Origin: Triplophysa rosa
Taxonomy: Eukaryota; Chordata; Actinopteri; Cypriniformes; Nemacheilidae
Assembly: GCF_024868665.1 (NCBI RefSeq)
Contig: NC_079901.1
Span: 3,901,259-3,965,258 of the forward strand
Direction: 5' to 3'
DNA: 64,000 nucleotides
Shown here: positions 1 to 11,798 of the stretch, in pieces
Layout of the letters: each line of letters starts with the position of its first letter
Numbering within the stretch: the first letter of the stretch is position 1
Position numbers and translations under genes: made by a program
The notes under the pieces: model-generated
Seen by the model: the letters and a program-made list of their open reading frames with translations, nothing else
Databases searched by the model: none
What the model was told of the DNA's origin: nothing

Positions 1-1526
1 CTTGGCTTATACAGCATTACATTGTTGAACCGTAACACTACACAATTTACACAGAATTCAATAAACCAGTCAATTTTGGTAATTATTAATAATAATATAA
101 TCATCATCATCATCCATTAAAAATAAAGGAATTATGCCTAAATGAAACTATAAATTTAATGGATTTCAGTAGTATAACAGAACAATTAATTACTTACTTT
201 TTCATTGAGCAAATTCAATGATCAAATGTTAAAAAACACATTTACTTAGTTATTTGATTACCTTTACTTACATTACTTGCACTGTGTTTCTATGGCCAGA
301 GAGATAGACACCGAAATGTGAGGAAGTAGCAAAGTGAAGCCATCATAAGTAGATGCTCGTAACAAAAGTTGCAAATCATTTTAAGAGAAAAAGGTAAGGA
401 TAACAAAGAAATCACTTTCCTGTACAACAGTGGCAAAATATGAATTGTGTTCTGATAGCAGAGACAGTGGCTTGTACAGTATGACTGCCTGTATCACCTA
501 TCCGAGTCCAATGTTTTTTTAAACTTGAAACACATAGCCTACTCTTGAGTAAAACACATGAGAAATAAGATGCACAGGCCAGCCTTGACCAGTCACGGAC
601 AAACACTTATGTGCAATTACTAGAACACATTTTGTCACATTTGAACAGTTTTCCAACTGAAAATACAACAAACTTCAGCTAGTTGCTTTGCATGTCGATC
701 AAACAATCTTGGTCTCTGTAAGACTACACCATTCAGACGGCCATTTTTCTGCTGAATCAGAACAGAACAAAAATACTGAGCAGTGTCTGAAGATTCTCAT
801 TCTGATTGTGCTGTATTACAGATCACCTATAAAGTACACTGCCCTCTCATTATTATCATCTATCTTTCTAGTTTAATGCACAGCCTCTATAATTCAACTG
901 TGCCGCTCTTTTTGAGACATTACTGTATTGGTGTGTGCATTGCCTGATTTATGCAGTTAAATGTGGCAGTTTAAATTCAATTGTGTCTAGCCTGTCTTGG
1001 CCTGCAGTCAGCACCAAACAATAACATCACTATAGACTGTAACAGGGCAATAATGTCTGCCTATTATTGTGCTTTAGGCACCTGCCACCCTTATCTGAAA
1101 TAATGGTCCAATTCAACCCAAAGAGACACTGATCTCTATGCCACAATTGAGTGTTAAAGTGGAGTATGCAGTTTACCAATGCAATATGTATCATCTGATT
1201 TAAATTAAAGGGGCTCTAATGTGCGTTTCCACTTTCTCAACTTGTTGGTGTGTATGTTGCTGTATGAGCATAAAAAAGATTTAGAGACTACAAAACAAGT
1301 GAGATGAGAACTGAACAGCCGCTAATATAAGTGAGTGAGGTTTACACATGCACAACTTTCACAAGATGGTCTATTTTGTGCTTGGGTGAGTGGTTCTGGT
1401 CGATCCACTTGTTTCATTTTCTAACTCTGGCTCAAACTGATAAGGCAGAACAGACACTATTTTTTATGTAACTGGTCCATGACAAAACCACTCCAGGTGA
1501 AACCACACAGAGATACAAAAACTACT
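1..1526. other. Non-coding stretch, no gene seen
   Basis: AT-rich sequence with stops in all frames. The only open frames are about 60 codons and have no recognisable motif or splice context. No clear terminal repeats were found. Confidence 0.5.
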
Positions 1527-1660
1527 TTATGGACAAAACTATTGGGACACCCCTTCTAATTAACAGGTTTGACTGCTTTATTCATTTTCATGAGCACAAA
1601 TCTTAAGGCTTAAAATGCCAGTTGTTGTGGTATCTGATTTTGTTTGTTTGTAAACAATGT
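1527..1660 (+). repeat. Tc1/mariner-type MITE fragment (one end)
   Basis: The start, TATGGACAAAACTATTGGGA followed by CACCCCTTCTAATTA, is the characteristic terminus of a common fish mariner-like MITE. The same terminus recurs in degraded form near 27786 and, inverted, near 30110-30146. No matching opposite end was found here, so this is a fragment. The inner boundary is approximate. Confidence 0.45.
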
Positions 1661-2235
1661 TTGTAAATAATAATATTGTAATATTATGGTAATTTAAGCG
1701 TGTTTAAGAGTGTCATCTACTTACATGGATACTCAGAGACAGGAATATTACCTTGTGCATTGTTGTTGTATACGTAGGATAAGCTGATAAATCAGTGGTT
1801 GTTCACCTCTCTTGGAAGGCAGCAAAAAAAGTAACATTGTTGTGAGCACAGTTAAGGCAACATTTCATACAGAGGTTGTTGTCTGCTTTTCATGTGAGTG
1901 TGTGGTAAAAGAGGACAGTCTGTCTGTGAAAGTGCTTCAGTAAAACATGCTTTAGAGGCCTTTATGACATCATCAGGTTCTTGCCAGCCCATAGAGGAGT
2001 TTCAATGTCTTTGAAGAGCTGTTTTCCCCTTAAGAATGCAAAAGAGCCCACTTGACAGTTGGCTGATTTTCCTTTATGTCACGCTTGCAGCACTGTTGAA
2101 AAGTGTACAGTGACATCAACCTCAAATGTTTCACAATGTTAAAAACAAAACTAAATTAGAATGTTTGATCTGTTCATTTTGAGTATATTAGTAGAAATAC
2201 ATTAGTCATCTCCAACATTACTCATACAGTACTGT
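1661..2235. other. Non-coding stretch, nothing recognised
   Basis: No open frame of note, no terminal repeats and no simple-sequence tract. Probably unique or very old repeat DNA. Confidence 0.4.
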
Positions 2236-2592
2236 TTTTTAAAGCGATAGTTCATCCAAAAAAGAAAATTTGTCTTAATTTTACTTACCTTGTCTAAAAT
2301 TTACTTACCCTCGGGTTGTTTCAAACCTATATAAATGTCTTTGTTCTGCTAAACACAAAGGGAGATATTTGAAAAGTGTCAGTAACCAAACTGAACTCAT
2401 CCCTCTTTGACTCTCATAGTAAGCCTATTTATTTTATCTACTATAGCGGTTAATTTGGGGGGGGGGTGGTGAGATTGGTTTGCTTACTGACATTCTTCCA
2501 AATATCTTCCCTTGTGTTTAGCAGAACAAGGAAATCTATACAGGTTTGGAACAATCTGAGGCTGAGTAAATGATGAAACACTCTTTAAAAAA
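2236..2592. repeat. Fold-back MITE with long inverted arms
   Basis: The left arm (TAAAGCGATAGTTCATCC..., with GTCTTTGTTCTGCTAAACAC near 2340) is mirrored in the right arm (GTGTTTAGCAGAACAAGGA near 2515, then TGAGTAAATGATGAAACACT). The arms are about 150 bp and flank a spacer that includes a G run at 2457-2466. The structure matches the abundant palindromic MITEs of cyprinid genomes whose ends read like 'AGTTCATCCAAAAATGAAAAT'. The exact superfamily was not determined. Confidence 0.65.
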
Positions 2593-2635
2593 GGGGCTTC
2601 AATGCCATAGAAAAACCTTTTGGTTCCATAAACAT

Positions 2636-3042
2636 TTACATTTAGTCATTTAGCTGATGCTTTTATCCAAAGCGACTTACAAATGAGGTAAACAATGGAA
2701 GCAATTGGAAAAACACAAGGACAACAAATTGCATAAGCGCAGTAAAACTATTCTCATGTAGCCTACCACAGTATACAAAGCAAAGTTTTTTTTTTAAAAA
2801 GGATAGAAAGAGTAGAAAAGAGATATAAGTCAGAGCTAATCGGTCAGGTGCTGACGGAAGAGATGTGTTTTCAGCCGATTCTTAAAGATGGCTACAGAAT
2901 CTGCTGATCTTGTAGCAGTGGGAAGATCCTTCCACAAATGTGGAACAGATCCAGAGAAGGTACGTGAGAGTGATTTTTTCCCTTTTTGGGATGGCACTAC
3001 AAGACGTTGTTCGTTTGCAGAGCGTAGGGATCTAGCGGGCAC
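2636..3042 (-). mobile_element. L2-like LINE 3' end (ORF2 C-terminus plus 3' UTR)
   Basis: A 68-codon frame on the minus strand (2836-3042) reads RSLRSANEQRLVVP, then FSGSVPHLWKDLPTATRSA and FKNRLKTHLFRQHL. This is the usual C-terminal tail of fish L2/CR1-type reverse transcriptases, after the RT domain. Downstream on the same strand, 2636-2700 carries the widespread LINE/SINE 3'-end motif (plus-strand TTTAGCTGATGCTTTTATCC then AAAGCGACTTACA). RT and endonuclease are absent, so this is a 5'-truncated dead copy, which is typical of target-primed insertion. Confidence 0.7.
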
Positions 3043-5924
3043 AAAAGTCTGTATTAGCGAGTGAAGATATGGGGTGGTCTTGTAGGCCTTTGACCTTTAA
3101 CATCTGAAGAACCTTTCTGTTTCACAAAATGTTCTTTGTGGCAATTTTTTTTTATTGTTGCAAAGCAGATTTACATACATCATAATTACAAAAAATGTAT
3201 AATAATAATAGTAATACTATAGTCTATTCTGTATTGTTAGTGATACGCAGAGTCTGTGTTTTTTGCACATTCATCTGACAATGAATGGAGGCAGACCCAG
3301 AGTCTCTTTTCTGGCTACGCTATTGATATAGCCTATTAGTCTCTTATGCATTTATGCTATATAACGTGTCAAACCTGAGAATTGAGTCCAGAAGATTCCA
3401 CATCATTCCTAGATATGCAATTTGTGTAGCTGTATATCATTATGCTAATTACGAATGAGCATGCATGCTCCTATTTATGAATGATTGGATTTCATTAACA
3501 TACACACATTTAACTATCAAATGACCATACAAAGTATCCGTGAATCCAGTGGAGAGTTTTCGGAAAGGTCTGCTTTACGCACAAATAACTCATATATTTA
3601 CAAATGTTTCATGAATGAGGCCCAATATGTATATAAATATTTTCTATCCCAACTATGCACCATCATTAGTTAATTTAACTAACACACATTGTTTTGAACA
3701 GACCTGCAACCCAGTTGTAGGCTGTGATCCACTAGTTAAGAGGCACTTCTTTGGATGATAACACTTATTTAATTATGGTCACATACTGTATGGAAGTGCA
3801 TTAATGGCATACAACGACAAAAGTTCATCAATACTTTGTCAATTGCTTTCAGCCCTCAGTGTGAGATGGTGACTGATTATGTTCTGCTTGTTGACAGTCG
3901 CACTTATGTTAATTTGATTTCCCGGAAATCACATATCTACTTTGTGTCAGGAAGAAATGTGTGTGTGTGTGTGTGTGTGAGAGAGAGCGTGTTTAGTTCG
4001 GTAGCACAGTCGCTACTGACAAATGTGTTAAAGGATGTGGTTGAGGCTTCAGATCGAGCTTTCTTCTCTCTCTGTCTTTTTCTCTTTTTCCTTCCCGTGT
4101 TGTTTTTACCCTCAAACACAGAAAGCTACAGAGAAGTCGAGATGCCTCAGCTATAAAGCTCAGAGTTCATTACATATAGGCTAACATATGGAGACAAAGG
4201 AAAATAATCCATACATTATTTAAGCATAGTGCCTGCTGCAATTGCCTAATTTCATTCACATCCCACTCTTTTCAGCTCACCCATACTGTCTTTAAACACA
4301 AAAAACACACACATGCATGGCTATACACACACTGTCGATAACAGCATACTTGGCCAACCACATCCTAAGACATTCGGAGAATATTCATGCTGTGGTCAAC
4401 ATGGCTTTGGTTCGCTGTTTGAATGTATCCGAATTTGTCCTTTATTTATAATACAATAAAAATGAAAAAATGAGGCAAGTTCACTTGCACTCCACCCAGA
4501 CCAGAAGATATGAAACCTTTAAATTTGTCCATATCTAAAGTAGCAATTTAGAATATATGAAATGTCAATAATTTAATTCCATTTGTATTAAAATTGTTGC
4601 AAAGCAGCCTTTTATGCATATAGATACAATAATAGAGAGATGCAAAAATGAATAATATATAAAACACATAATACTGTACATGTTATAATTGCAATTTTTT
4701 CTCAAGAGTCAATACAATGTACATTGATGACACTTTTGGAAATGGGACTGTGGGCATGTGTACAGTAATTTAAATCCTGTATTGTAAAGTATTGAACACC
4801 GTTTGTAAACTTTCTACATGCATGGTATAATCGACTACACACAGTATGATGCCACACTGTGTTATATACTGCATACAGTTAATAATGGTTCAACAGTACA
4901 CTGGCTATACAAGTAATATAATTTGTCATGAATACACAGATCTGATGTTTGTGATCTAAATGAATTATTGATTTCTACAAAGTACAAGAGCTTTAACAAT
5001 ATTATCATCACTTCCTATATTTACTCAGCTTTACGTGTTATTCTGTTTAGTCTATAAAAACGTCTGTTACACTTTTTTTCACTTCACTATTGTTTTTCCT
5101 GATAAGGATTTTTACTAGATGCCCTGTAAAAACAAACACACAGAGATCAATATTTTTGTATAATGCCAAGGACAGGACAGGACAGGGACTCCAAACTGTC
5201 TTTTAATCATTCTTAACCGAGTGTGCATATCACACTTTAACATTATGCATAATAATGTGAATTGAATGGCTGGACAAGTTATTTCACTGGATTGATGCTC
5301 TCTGGCTAAAGATTCCCATTCTTTTTCTAACTCAATATTCAGCAAGAGCCCTATTTCTAGAAAGCTCAAGGTAGGGGAAAGTGAAGATCGCCTTTGCTCC
5401 TCAGAGGTCAGGAATTATTTTAATAACAAATTACAGGTCACATTATTGTACATTGGTTACAATGATTTTACCACACTAACGGAAAGACTTCCGAAAGACT
5501 GCTGATCTACTTATTAAAGCCCTGTTAATCATAAGAAACAGCAAAAAATTGAGTCATAATCACTGTACACTTCTGTTCGGGCCGCTGAAGACGCCTGCTG
5601 TGGCAGCAGTTTATATAAAACTCTGTATTATGTTAGCAGATTTAAGACATTCAGACAAACTGTTTAAACATTTTTTTTGTGCTGTATTACCTGTTTTTCA
5701 AGCTTCTTTGTAATAGGTCTATCGTTGTTGAATATTTAAATAGCATTATTTTTTATTTTATAATTATATCTAGAAATAGCATAAAGCCTAGTTTGACTTT
5801 AGATTGGACCATTGTTGATATTGCTGTATAAATGAGGATCAGTTTGATCTTTAGCGATCCTTAATTAAAGGAATATCTGAGGAATATAGGATATAGAGAA
5901 TACAAGGATTAGAAACTTTGAGTT
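3043..5924. other. Non-coding stretch with a GT microsatellite
   Basis: About 2.9 kb with no supported gene. A frame at 3836-4156 is long only because it crosses a GT/GA simple repeat (3959-3990) and a pyrimidine tract (4060-4100). No terminal inverted repeats or known repeat ends were recognised. Confidence 0.45.
3959..3979. repeat. (GT)n microsatellite
   Basis: Uninterrupted GT dinucleotides followed by a short GA run. Confidence 0.9.
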
Positions 5925-6179
5925 TTTGGTTTCAGAACAGCTGATTTGAGTTAGTTCAATTTACTCTGGGTAGGCTTACCCTGGATTAAGCACCACGACT
6001 ATAAAAAGCCATCATCAATAGAGCTCCGATATTACGATTCACCATGGCAACGGCACCAAAAAATCAACATGGCGGCAGAAAGCACTTGAGAGTGAGGCAC
6101 ACTTTCCGCTCTGCATACACTGGATTTACTAATGTGCTGAAAATGACTTAAGTTTAAATTAATAAATAGATAAATGTAC

Positions 6180-6570
6180 TGTGGCAAGGGGGGCGTGGTT
6201 CAGCGAAGCCTGCAGCGGGAGAGAGAGTGAGGAGACCAGCGGTGAGTGAGTGGCACTCGCACAAATAACGAACACCTGTGCCTTATTCCAGTAACTGGGT
6301 GGGGAGGCTTAAAAGCCAGTGAGGCAGAGATGACAAGGGGAGTGAGACCAGGAGCTGACGACCGCCCGAAAACCTCTCCGAGCCGAAAGAGCTGTGGATT
6401 ACAGCGGAGGCTCGAGATACAAAGAGACTGCTTACTATTTATAGTGATAAGTGTTGAGTGTGCGCGTACAGCGCTTAAAAGAGTTCTGAGTGAAATAAAA
6501 AGACTCTCAAGTTGTCAGCTCTACCACGATTTCAGCCTCTTCCTTCCTGTTCTGATTTACTCTTGTTACA
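6180..6570 (+). repeat. 5' LTR of the gypsy element
   Basis: 391 bp, TG...CA ended, with an AATAAA at 6494-6499 near the expected end of R. The first roughly 33 bp are repeated at 7379-7411 as the truncated 3' LTR. Confidence 0.7.
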
Positions 6571-6589
6571 CTGGTGCCGAAAACCCGGA

Positions 6590-7302
6590 ATGGAAGGAAG
6601 TAGGAGTGCCGCGGCCAGTGGGCCGAATCCGTCAAGCTCGCCGTTTGCGGAGGTGATATCATCGCTCGCGGTCCTCCACCAGGAACAACACAGGGCCCTG
6701 CTGCAGCTGAGGGAGGACCAGAACGTTCGGTTTCAGGCGGTCCTCCAGGCTCAACAAGAGGACCGCGAGACGTTGACGAGACGAGCTGGGTGCACCGGGA
6801 GGTTCAGACGGGGGCTCGCGCCGGGCTGGTGCTACAGAAGATGGGCCCACACGATGATCCCGAGGCGTTCCTGGATCTCTTTGCGCGGGCAGCGGAGTCC
6901 AGTGAATGGCCGGAGGATCAGTGGGCCCTACGGCTGATACCCCTGCTCTCCGGAGAGGCCCAGGTGGCGGCGCAGCAATTGCCCCCAGAGAATCTCCTGG
7001 TGTACACTGAGCTGAGAAAAGCCATCGTACAGCGGGTCGGCCGGAGACCTGAGCAACACCGCCAGCGATTCCGGTCGCTGGGGTTGGCGGAAACCGGCCG
7101 ACCCTACCTGTTAGCTCAGCAGCTCCGGGACTCCTGCCGCAAATGGCTGATGGCCAAGGGAAGCGACGTCGGGTCTATTATCGACAAGGTGGTACTGGAG
7201 CAGTTCACGACATGTCTGCCCAGGAAAACAGCCGGATGGGTCCAGTGCCACCGCCCGACGTCGCTTTCACTTAGGTCATGGGCAGGTGCGTCCCCAAATT
7301 AA
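6590..7302 (+). pseudogene. gag: Gypsy gag remnant, frameshifted
   Basis: Two overlapping frames together give a gag-like protein. The first part (about 6590-6785) is a glutamine-rich helix-forming stretch (SSLAVLHQEQHRALLQL, then EDQNVRFQAVLQAQQED). The second (about 6790-7302) reads KMGPHDDPEAFLDLFARAA, then WALRLIPLLSGEAQVAAQQL, PEQHRQRFRSL and DKVVLEQF. This second block is the SCAN-like capsid domain typical of fish gypsy gag. A frame change near 6785 separates the two halves. After WVQCHRP the frame runs into 3'-end sequence, which shows the pol deletion. In life gag would form the particle that packages element RNA; this copy cannot. Confidence 0.7.
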
Positions 7303-7411
7303 TAAGACTGCAGTGATTGCAGCCTTTACCCAAGTGAAGGCCGGATGGCTCCCCAGCCTGAGTCGGGCGGTGGGGGTATGTGGCAAGGGGGGAATGGTTC
7401 AGCGAAGCTTG

Positions 7412-8413
7412 CTTAAATCTAATTTACTGTAAAGAAAAATGGTACAGTTTTAATAAAAATGCACAGGGAAATGACAAAATTCCACTCTACTCCTAAATTG
7501 CTCTCCTGAAATCAAAGTACATCCCTATGAATGAATGCAACCTCTTCATCTACTTAATCCCCTATAAAAGCAAATATGACATATTAGTCACTGAGTGATC
7601 AAAATGTGTGCCATGAATGACTGTATTAATGAATGAATGAATGAATGAATGAGGTACACTTGCACTTTAAAAGGAGAGGAGATGGAAAGAAACTCTGGGT
7701 TTACCAAAGAAAACCTGCTCCCGACCAGGTTAGATTCACAGAGTAAATTACTACGGTTACTAACTCTGAGTATAAGTTACTTCTCTTTTTGAAACGAGCT
7801 TGAGTTACCCCACTTTCTTGGGTTTTACATACCTCACATTCTGAAACGGAAAACCCAGAGTTTCCCTCATTTCAGGGATAATATACTCTGAGTTTTCTCT
7901 AAACCTCCTTTCTGAAACGGGCCTCAGATGTGTATGACATAACGTCCAATGCCAGCAGAATGGCTTGATAGAAACATCAACAACGTAGCATGCTAGATGC
8001 TACAACTCTGCATTTTTTAATGAGACTCACAGTTTTGCCATGAGGTGGGTCTATCTGTATCTTATGTTTTTGTGGGGGTATTGTTCAGTGTATCAAAAAA
8101 TAAGTGATCAGGTTGGCCTTCAGTCCAACATGTCATGTCATTGCCACTTTGTAGCTTTCCTAGCAGTATTGGAAATGCCTATTAGTACCTCATCCTGTGG
8201 CAGCAGAGAGCAGAACTCCAGTGGCATAATAACAGACCGTCCGAAGGCTTTGCACTTCTGGCGAGTATTGTTCATATATCACTGTGCTGAATACTGAATA
8301 TAATTGCCATTGTTTTGCTTCTATTCTACTGTTTAGTGCTTTTCAAATGCATATTATTTTCCAAAGCACCATTTCAAAATAAGTAGAGACTTTCACATCT
8401 CTCTTGACACCAT
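7412..8413. other. Non-coding stretch
   Basis: Contains the right flank of the split MITE-like repeat and a tetranucleotide repeat at 7630-7652. An 85-codon frame at 8040-8297 has no recognisable motif and is probably chance. Confidence 0.45.
7630..7652. repeat. (GAAT)n microsatellite
   Basis: About six GAAT/ATGA units in a row. Confidence 0.85.
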
Positions 8414-8733
8414 GGGCCAGATTTACTAAACGGGAAATTAGCATGAGAGCGCAATTTAAAAAAAGGTGCCGAAGGGAGTAAAAAATGATCTGAGTGATTA
8501 CTGACAAGGCGCACATAAAAAACACAGGCGTAATGTTGTTTTCATAATGCAATCTAACAAGAGCAGCGCAAATTAGCATTGGGGTTAAGACATATAAAAT
8601 GGCAAATGTTAGTAAATCATCTACTCTTTTCAGCGCTATTTTTTCCACTGTGTCTTTAGTAAATCCTGACCATAGTTTTTTTAACGCCAAAAAAGGCATT
8701 TGCACTGGTGCAAGCCATTAGTAAATCTAGCCC
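8414..8733. repeat. MITE with GGGCYAGATTTACTAA inverted ends
   Basis: The left end GGGCCAGATTTACTAA is matched by the inverted right end TTAGTAAATCTAGCCC. It is about 320 bp and non-coding. No clear flanking duplication was seen, so the superfamily is unassigned. Confidence 0.6.
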
Positions 8734-9446
8734 CAAAACACAAACAATAAACACCACTCTAGTTAACTTTTATTGCTTGGTAATACTTTTATTATTTTGC
8801 TATAAAAAATAAAACTTTTGCTATAAAAGAATAAAACCAAACAGAGAACTGCCTTTTTCACACTGGCATTCATTTCCTCATGTTCCAAATAGACTACAGT
8901 AACTAAATCTCTATCACTGTCAAAATGTCTGTAATGTACTTTGGGAAGACCATTACAGTGCTTGTCTAACTCAAGAGGCAGTCAACTCTAATATAGATAA
9001 TAGCAATTCCCCACCCCCTAGGCTTGGCTGGTGATGAGGCGAACCCCGGTAAACCTAAATAGCCATGCTATTTACCATCATAACTCTAAGCCGGTCAAGC
9101 AGAAACGTTGTTCTAATGAAGCTTCCACATAAGTCTTGCTGGTTAGACAAGTTGGCAAGCTTTATGAACCAATACACCACTTTAAATGACCTATGCTAAT
9201 TTTTAAGCAGTTTCATGAGTTTCATGATTTCAGTGAACCTTCAGGGCCCTCTGTGATGACTTAAACTACAGTAAAAATTATATTTAAAAACTTTAAAATA
9301 TTATTTTCAATAAAAGTCGGCCAATTTTCCCTATTAGATATGTATATTTGAATTCCTGGATCGATGCAGACTCTATCCACATGAGATTTCAAAGTTTCTA
9401 TAGAGTAATTCAAGATCACGGTGACGGAGCAGTCGCAGTTCTGTGA
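8734..9446. other. Non-coding stretch, nothing recognised
   Basis: AT-rich and without open frames of note. No inverted repeat or simple repeat was recognised. Confidence 0.4.
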
Positions 9447-10548
9447 TGTCAAGTCAAATCAAGTCATCTTTATTTATATAGCGCTTTTTACAATTTTCAT
9501 TGTTACAAAGCAGCTGTACATAAAACATATTGACTATAAGCAAAACATTTAAAGCACACATTTAAGATAAGGGAGAAACACAGTTCAAATATTAAACACA
9601 CTATACATTTCTATATGTACTATTAAATATTTAAATATAATAAGTAAAACTTTAAAATAAATAAAGCAGCCCCCCTGGCCAGGCAAAACAGTATGCAAAC
9701 GGTGGCGAGGAACCCAAAACTCAAATGGAGAAAAAAAACTCAGGAGAACCCAGGCCCAACCAGGGGATTCCAGTTCCACCTAACAGTGAATTACAGTAAT
9801 CTAGTCTTGATGTCATGAATGCATGAATTAACTTCTCTGCATCTGATAGTCACAGCATATGACTAGTTTAGATATATTGTTAAAATGGAAAAATGCAATT
9901 TTACAGGTGTTGGCAACATGGCTCTCAAATGACAGATTACTATCGAATAAAACGCCAAGATTCTTTGCTGACGACAAGGTTTTAAGGAACATCTGTCAAT
10001 AGATAACCAGTATTCTTGGTTGTTACGTGGCGGTTTTCGGTCCAATAAGTAACACTTCTGTTTTGTCCGAGTTCAGTAATAAAAAGTTGTTGCTCATCCA
10101 GTTTTTTATATCCATTATGCATTCCATTATTCAACTGAACTGCTGTGTTTCATAAGGCTTCAAGGGAATATAAATTTGAGTATCATCAGCATAACAGTGA
10201 AAGCTAACTCCGTGTCACTTTATAATATCTCCTAGAGGTAGCATGTATAATGCGAAGAGCAGAGGCCCTAAAACTGAGCCCTGTGGTACACCGTACTGGT
10301 TTTTGCGATTTGCGTGACACCTCATTGTTTATTGCTACAAACTGAAAACGGTCGAATAAATACGATTTTAACCATTTCAAAGCTATTCCTTTAATGCCGA
10401 CGTAATTTTCAAGTCTATGTAGGAGTGTGCTGTGGTCAATGGTTTCGAATGCAGCACTAAGGTCTAGCAGCACCAATAATGAGATACAACCTCGGTCAGA
10501 CGCCAATAGCAGATCATTTGTAACTCTGATCAAAGCAGTCTCTGTACT
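9447..10548 (-). mobile_element. L2-type LINE copy 1, 3' part (RT fragment and 3' UTR)
   Basis: On the minus strand, 10204-10533 encodes part of a reverse transcriptase: LLVLLDLSAAFETIDHSTLL (palm motif A region), then GIKGIALKWLKSYL and [12 protein letters not shown], as in L2-clade enzymes. Frames downstream (9863-10045) still match RT but are shifted. The 3' UTR at 9450-9780 includes the fish L2 tail (plus-strand TTTATTTATATAGCGCTTTT) and short AAGTCAAATC-type tail repeats at 9447-9465. The same 3' UTR occurs inverted at 38480-39053. Compared with copy 2, the segment coding the C-terminal end of ORF2 is deleted near 9785. The 5' half continues at 18969, beyond the inserted Merlin-like element. 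Confidence 0.8.
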
Positions 10549-10556
10549 GTTATGTG
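10549..10556. repeat. 8-bp target-site duplication (left), GTTATGTG
   Basis: Identical to 18961-18968. The intact homologous site in L2 copy 2 (near 36862) reads GTGATGTG once with no insert, which shows that this is the empty-site sequence duplicated on insertion. Confidence 0.92.
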
Positions 10557-11779
10557 GGTAACACTTTACGGTAAGGGTACATGAATTATCATGAATTCAT
10601 GCATAAATTCAAGCATGGACTAAACATTACTTGATGCATTAATACCTCATGAATTATCAGGAAGTAACACGAGTTCAAAGTCTTCCATTCATGACTTCAC
10701 GGAAGAACAACATCTTAATTAAAACATTAACTAAGATGGGTACATCATCATGAATTATGCTTTATTACGCATGATCATGATATTTTCAATAAAGTATCCA
10801 AGTCTCCCAATCATTGACTAAAAGTGTTATTTAAAATCCTGTCGTGACATTTTATTCATTTGTTTTCTACTAATTGTCTTTGTCATTGCAGTTTAGCCTA
10901 CATTCACCGACCGTTAAGAAAAGTGATTATTGTAGCCTGCTTCAACTAGCCTTGCACATAAAATAATAGATATAAACATAGTTGATGACTAAAAATAATC
11001 ATGACCCTAGAGTTTACTTTGAGAAGATGGTGGCATGACCCATGCACAAAATAAGTTTTTAGCCATAAGTATTGTTCGTGGGTAAGTTTTACTTGCTAGC
11101 AGTTTTAATGTCCCCTGATGGTTAAAGCAATATACAAAAACGTTTTTAAAAGGTTAGATCAGTATATCAATTATTATAAGAAATAATGTTATTAAAACAT
11201 GATTATGTCTTGCCTGTAGGTAAATGCAGATCACAAAATTGACTAAACACTGCACATAGACTAGCACATGAATTCTGTTGACATCCAAATACTGTAGTTA
11301 TCATTAGCTTATCATGACTTCATCATGTGTGTGGCCCCTCAACTGAAGTGGTGACTTGATCCTGAGAAACACTGATGAGCAATGTGTTATTAATGATGAG
11401 ATTAACGTGAAATGACATGAATATAAACACAAAACTTCAAGCCTTTACATACGATGTACTGTGGACACAAATAGACGTTGATCTTAACTTTCACTGCTTT
11501 ATTTTCAATTAGTATAACCCAGCCAATCAACATTAGTGACCGGTAAAACCTGAGCATGGATTCAGTACATATACAGGCACATAAACGAAACCACAGAGCT
11601 GTTAAAGGTTTAACAAAAATAAAAAAGGCTTTCCCAAACAGCTTGGTTTCTTAAGGTGAAATAAACGCAGAACAATATAAAACACTAAACAAAACTAAAC
11701 TGAACATGGAACAAACATACGGCAGTACACATACACTTTAGTTCTTGTAAATGTCCAGTAAGGACCCATCATCTTTTTT
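10557..11779. repeat. Left terminal inverted repeat of the Merlin-like element
   Basis: Reverse-complement match to about 17704-18960, read by eye from end to end with few differences. It contains an inverted poly(A) signal (TTTATT, 11498-11503), giving an AATAAA downstream of the transposase stop. Its innermost bases duplicate the last codons of the CCDC106-like gene. Confidence 0.88.
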
Positions 11780-11798
11780 CTTTAGGATAACAGAGAAA

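Larger units (their letters stand above)
6180..7411 (+). mobile_element. Gypsy-type LTR retrotransposon, internally deleted
   Basis: The 5' LTR (6180-6570) begins TGTGGCAAGG and ends TTGTTACA. It is followed directly by a primer-binding-like site, TGGTGCCGAAAACCCGG (6572-6588). A gag remnant (6590-7302) comes next, then a purine-rich tract GGGCGGTGGGGGTA immediately before a second TGTGGCAAGG (7379). Protease, reverse transcriptase, RNase H and integrase are all missing. The 3' LTR is cut off after about 33 bp. It is therefore a non-functional deletion derivative. The PBS-like sequence is the same type as in the element at 31829-35676, but the LTR sequences differ. Confidence 0.75.
5925..7925. 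repeat. Older MITE-like repeat split by the gypsy element
   Basis: The right end (7790-7925) contains the recurrent fish motif 'TCTGAAACGG' plus 'CTCTGAGTTTTC', ending ...TTTCTGAAACGGGCCTC. The left end near 5928-5990 has GGTTTCAGAACAGC and TTTACTCTGGGTAGG, the expected opposite side. A related copy lies near 34040-34215. The gypsy LTR element at 6180-7411 sits in the middle. The assignment of both ends to one element is inferred. Confidence 0.35.

Noticed and set aside
3836..4156. 106-codon plus frame and overlapping minus frame
   Set aside because: Cross a GT microsatellite and a pyrimidine tract; no conserved features.
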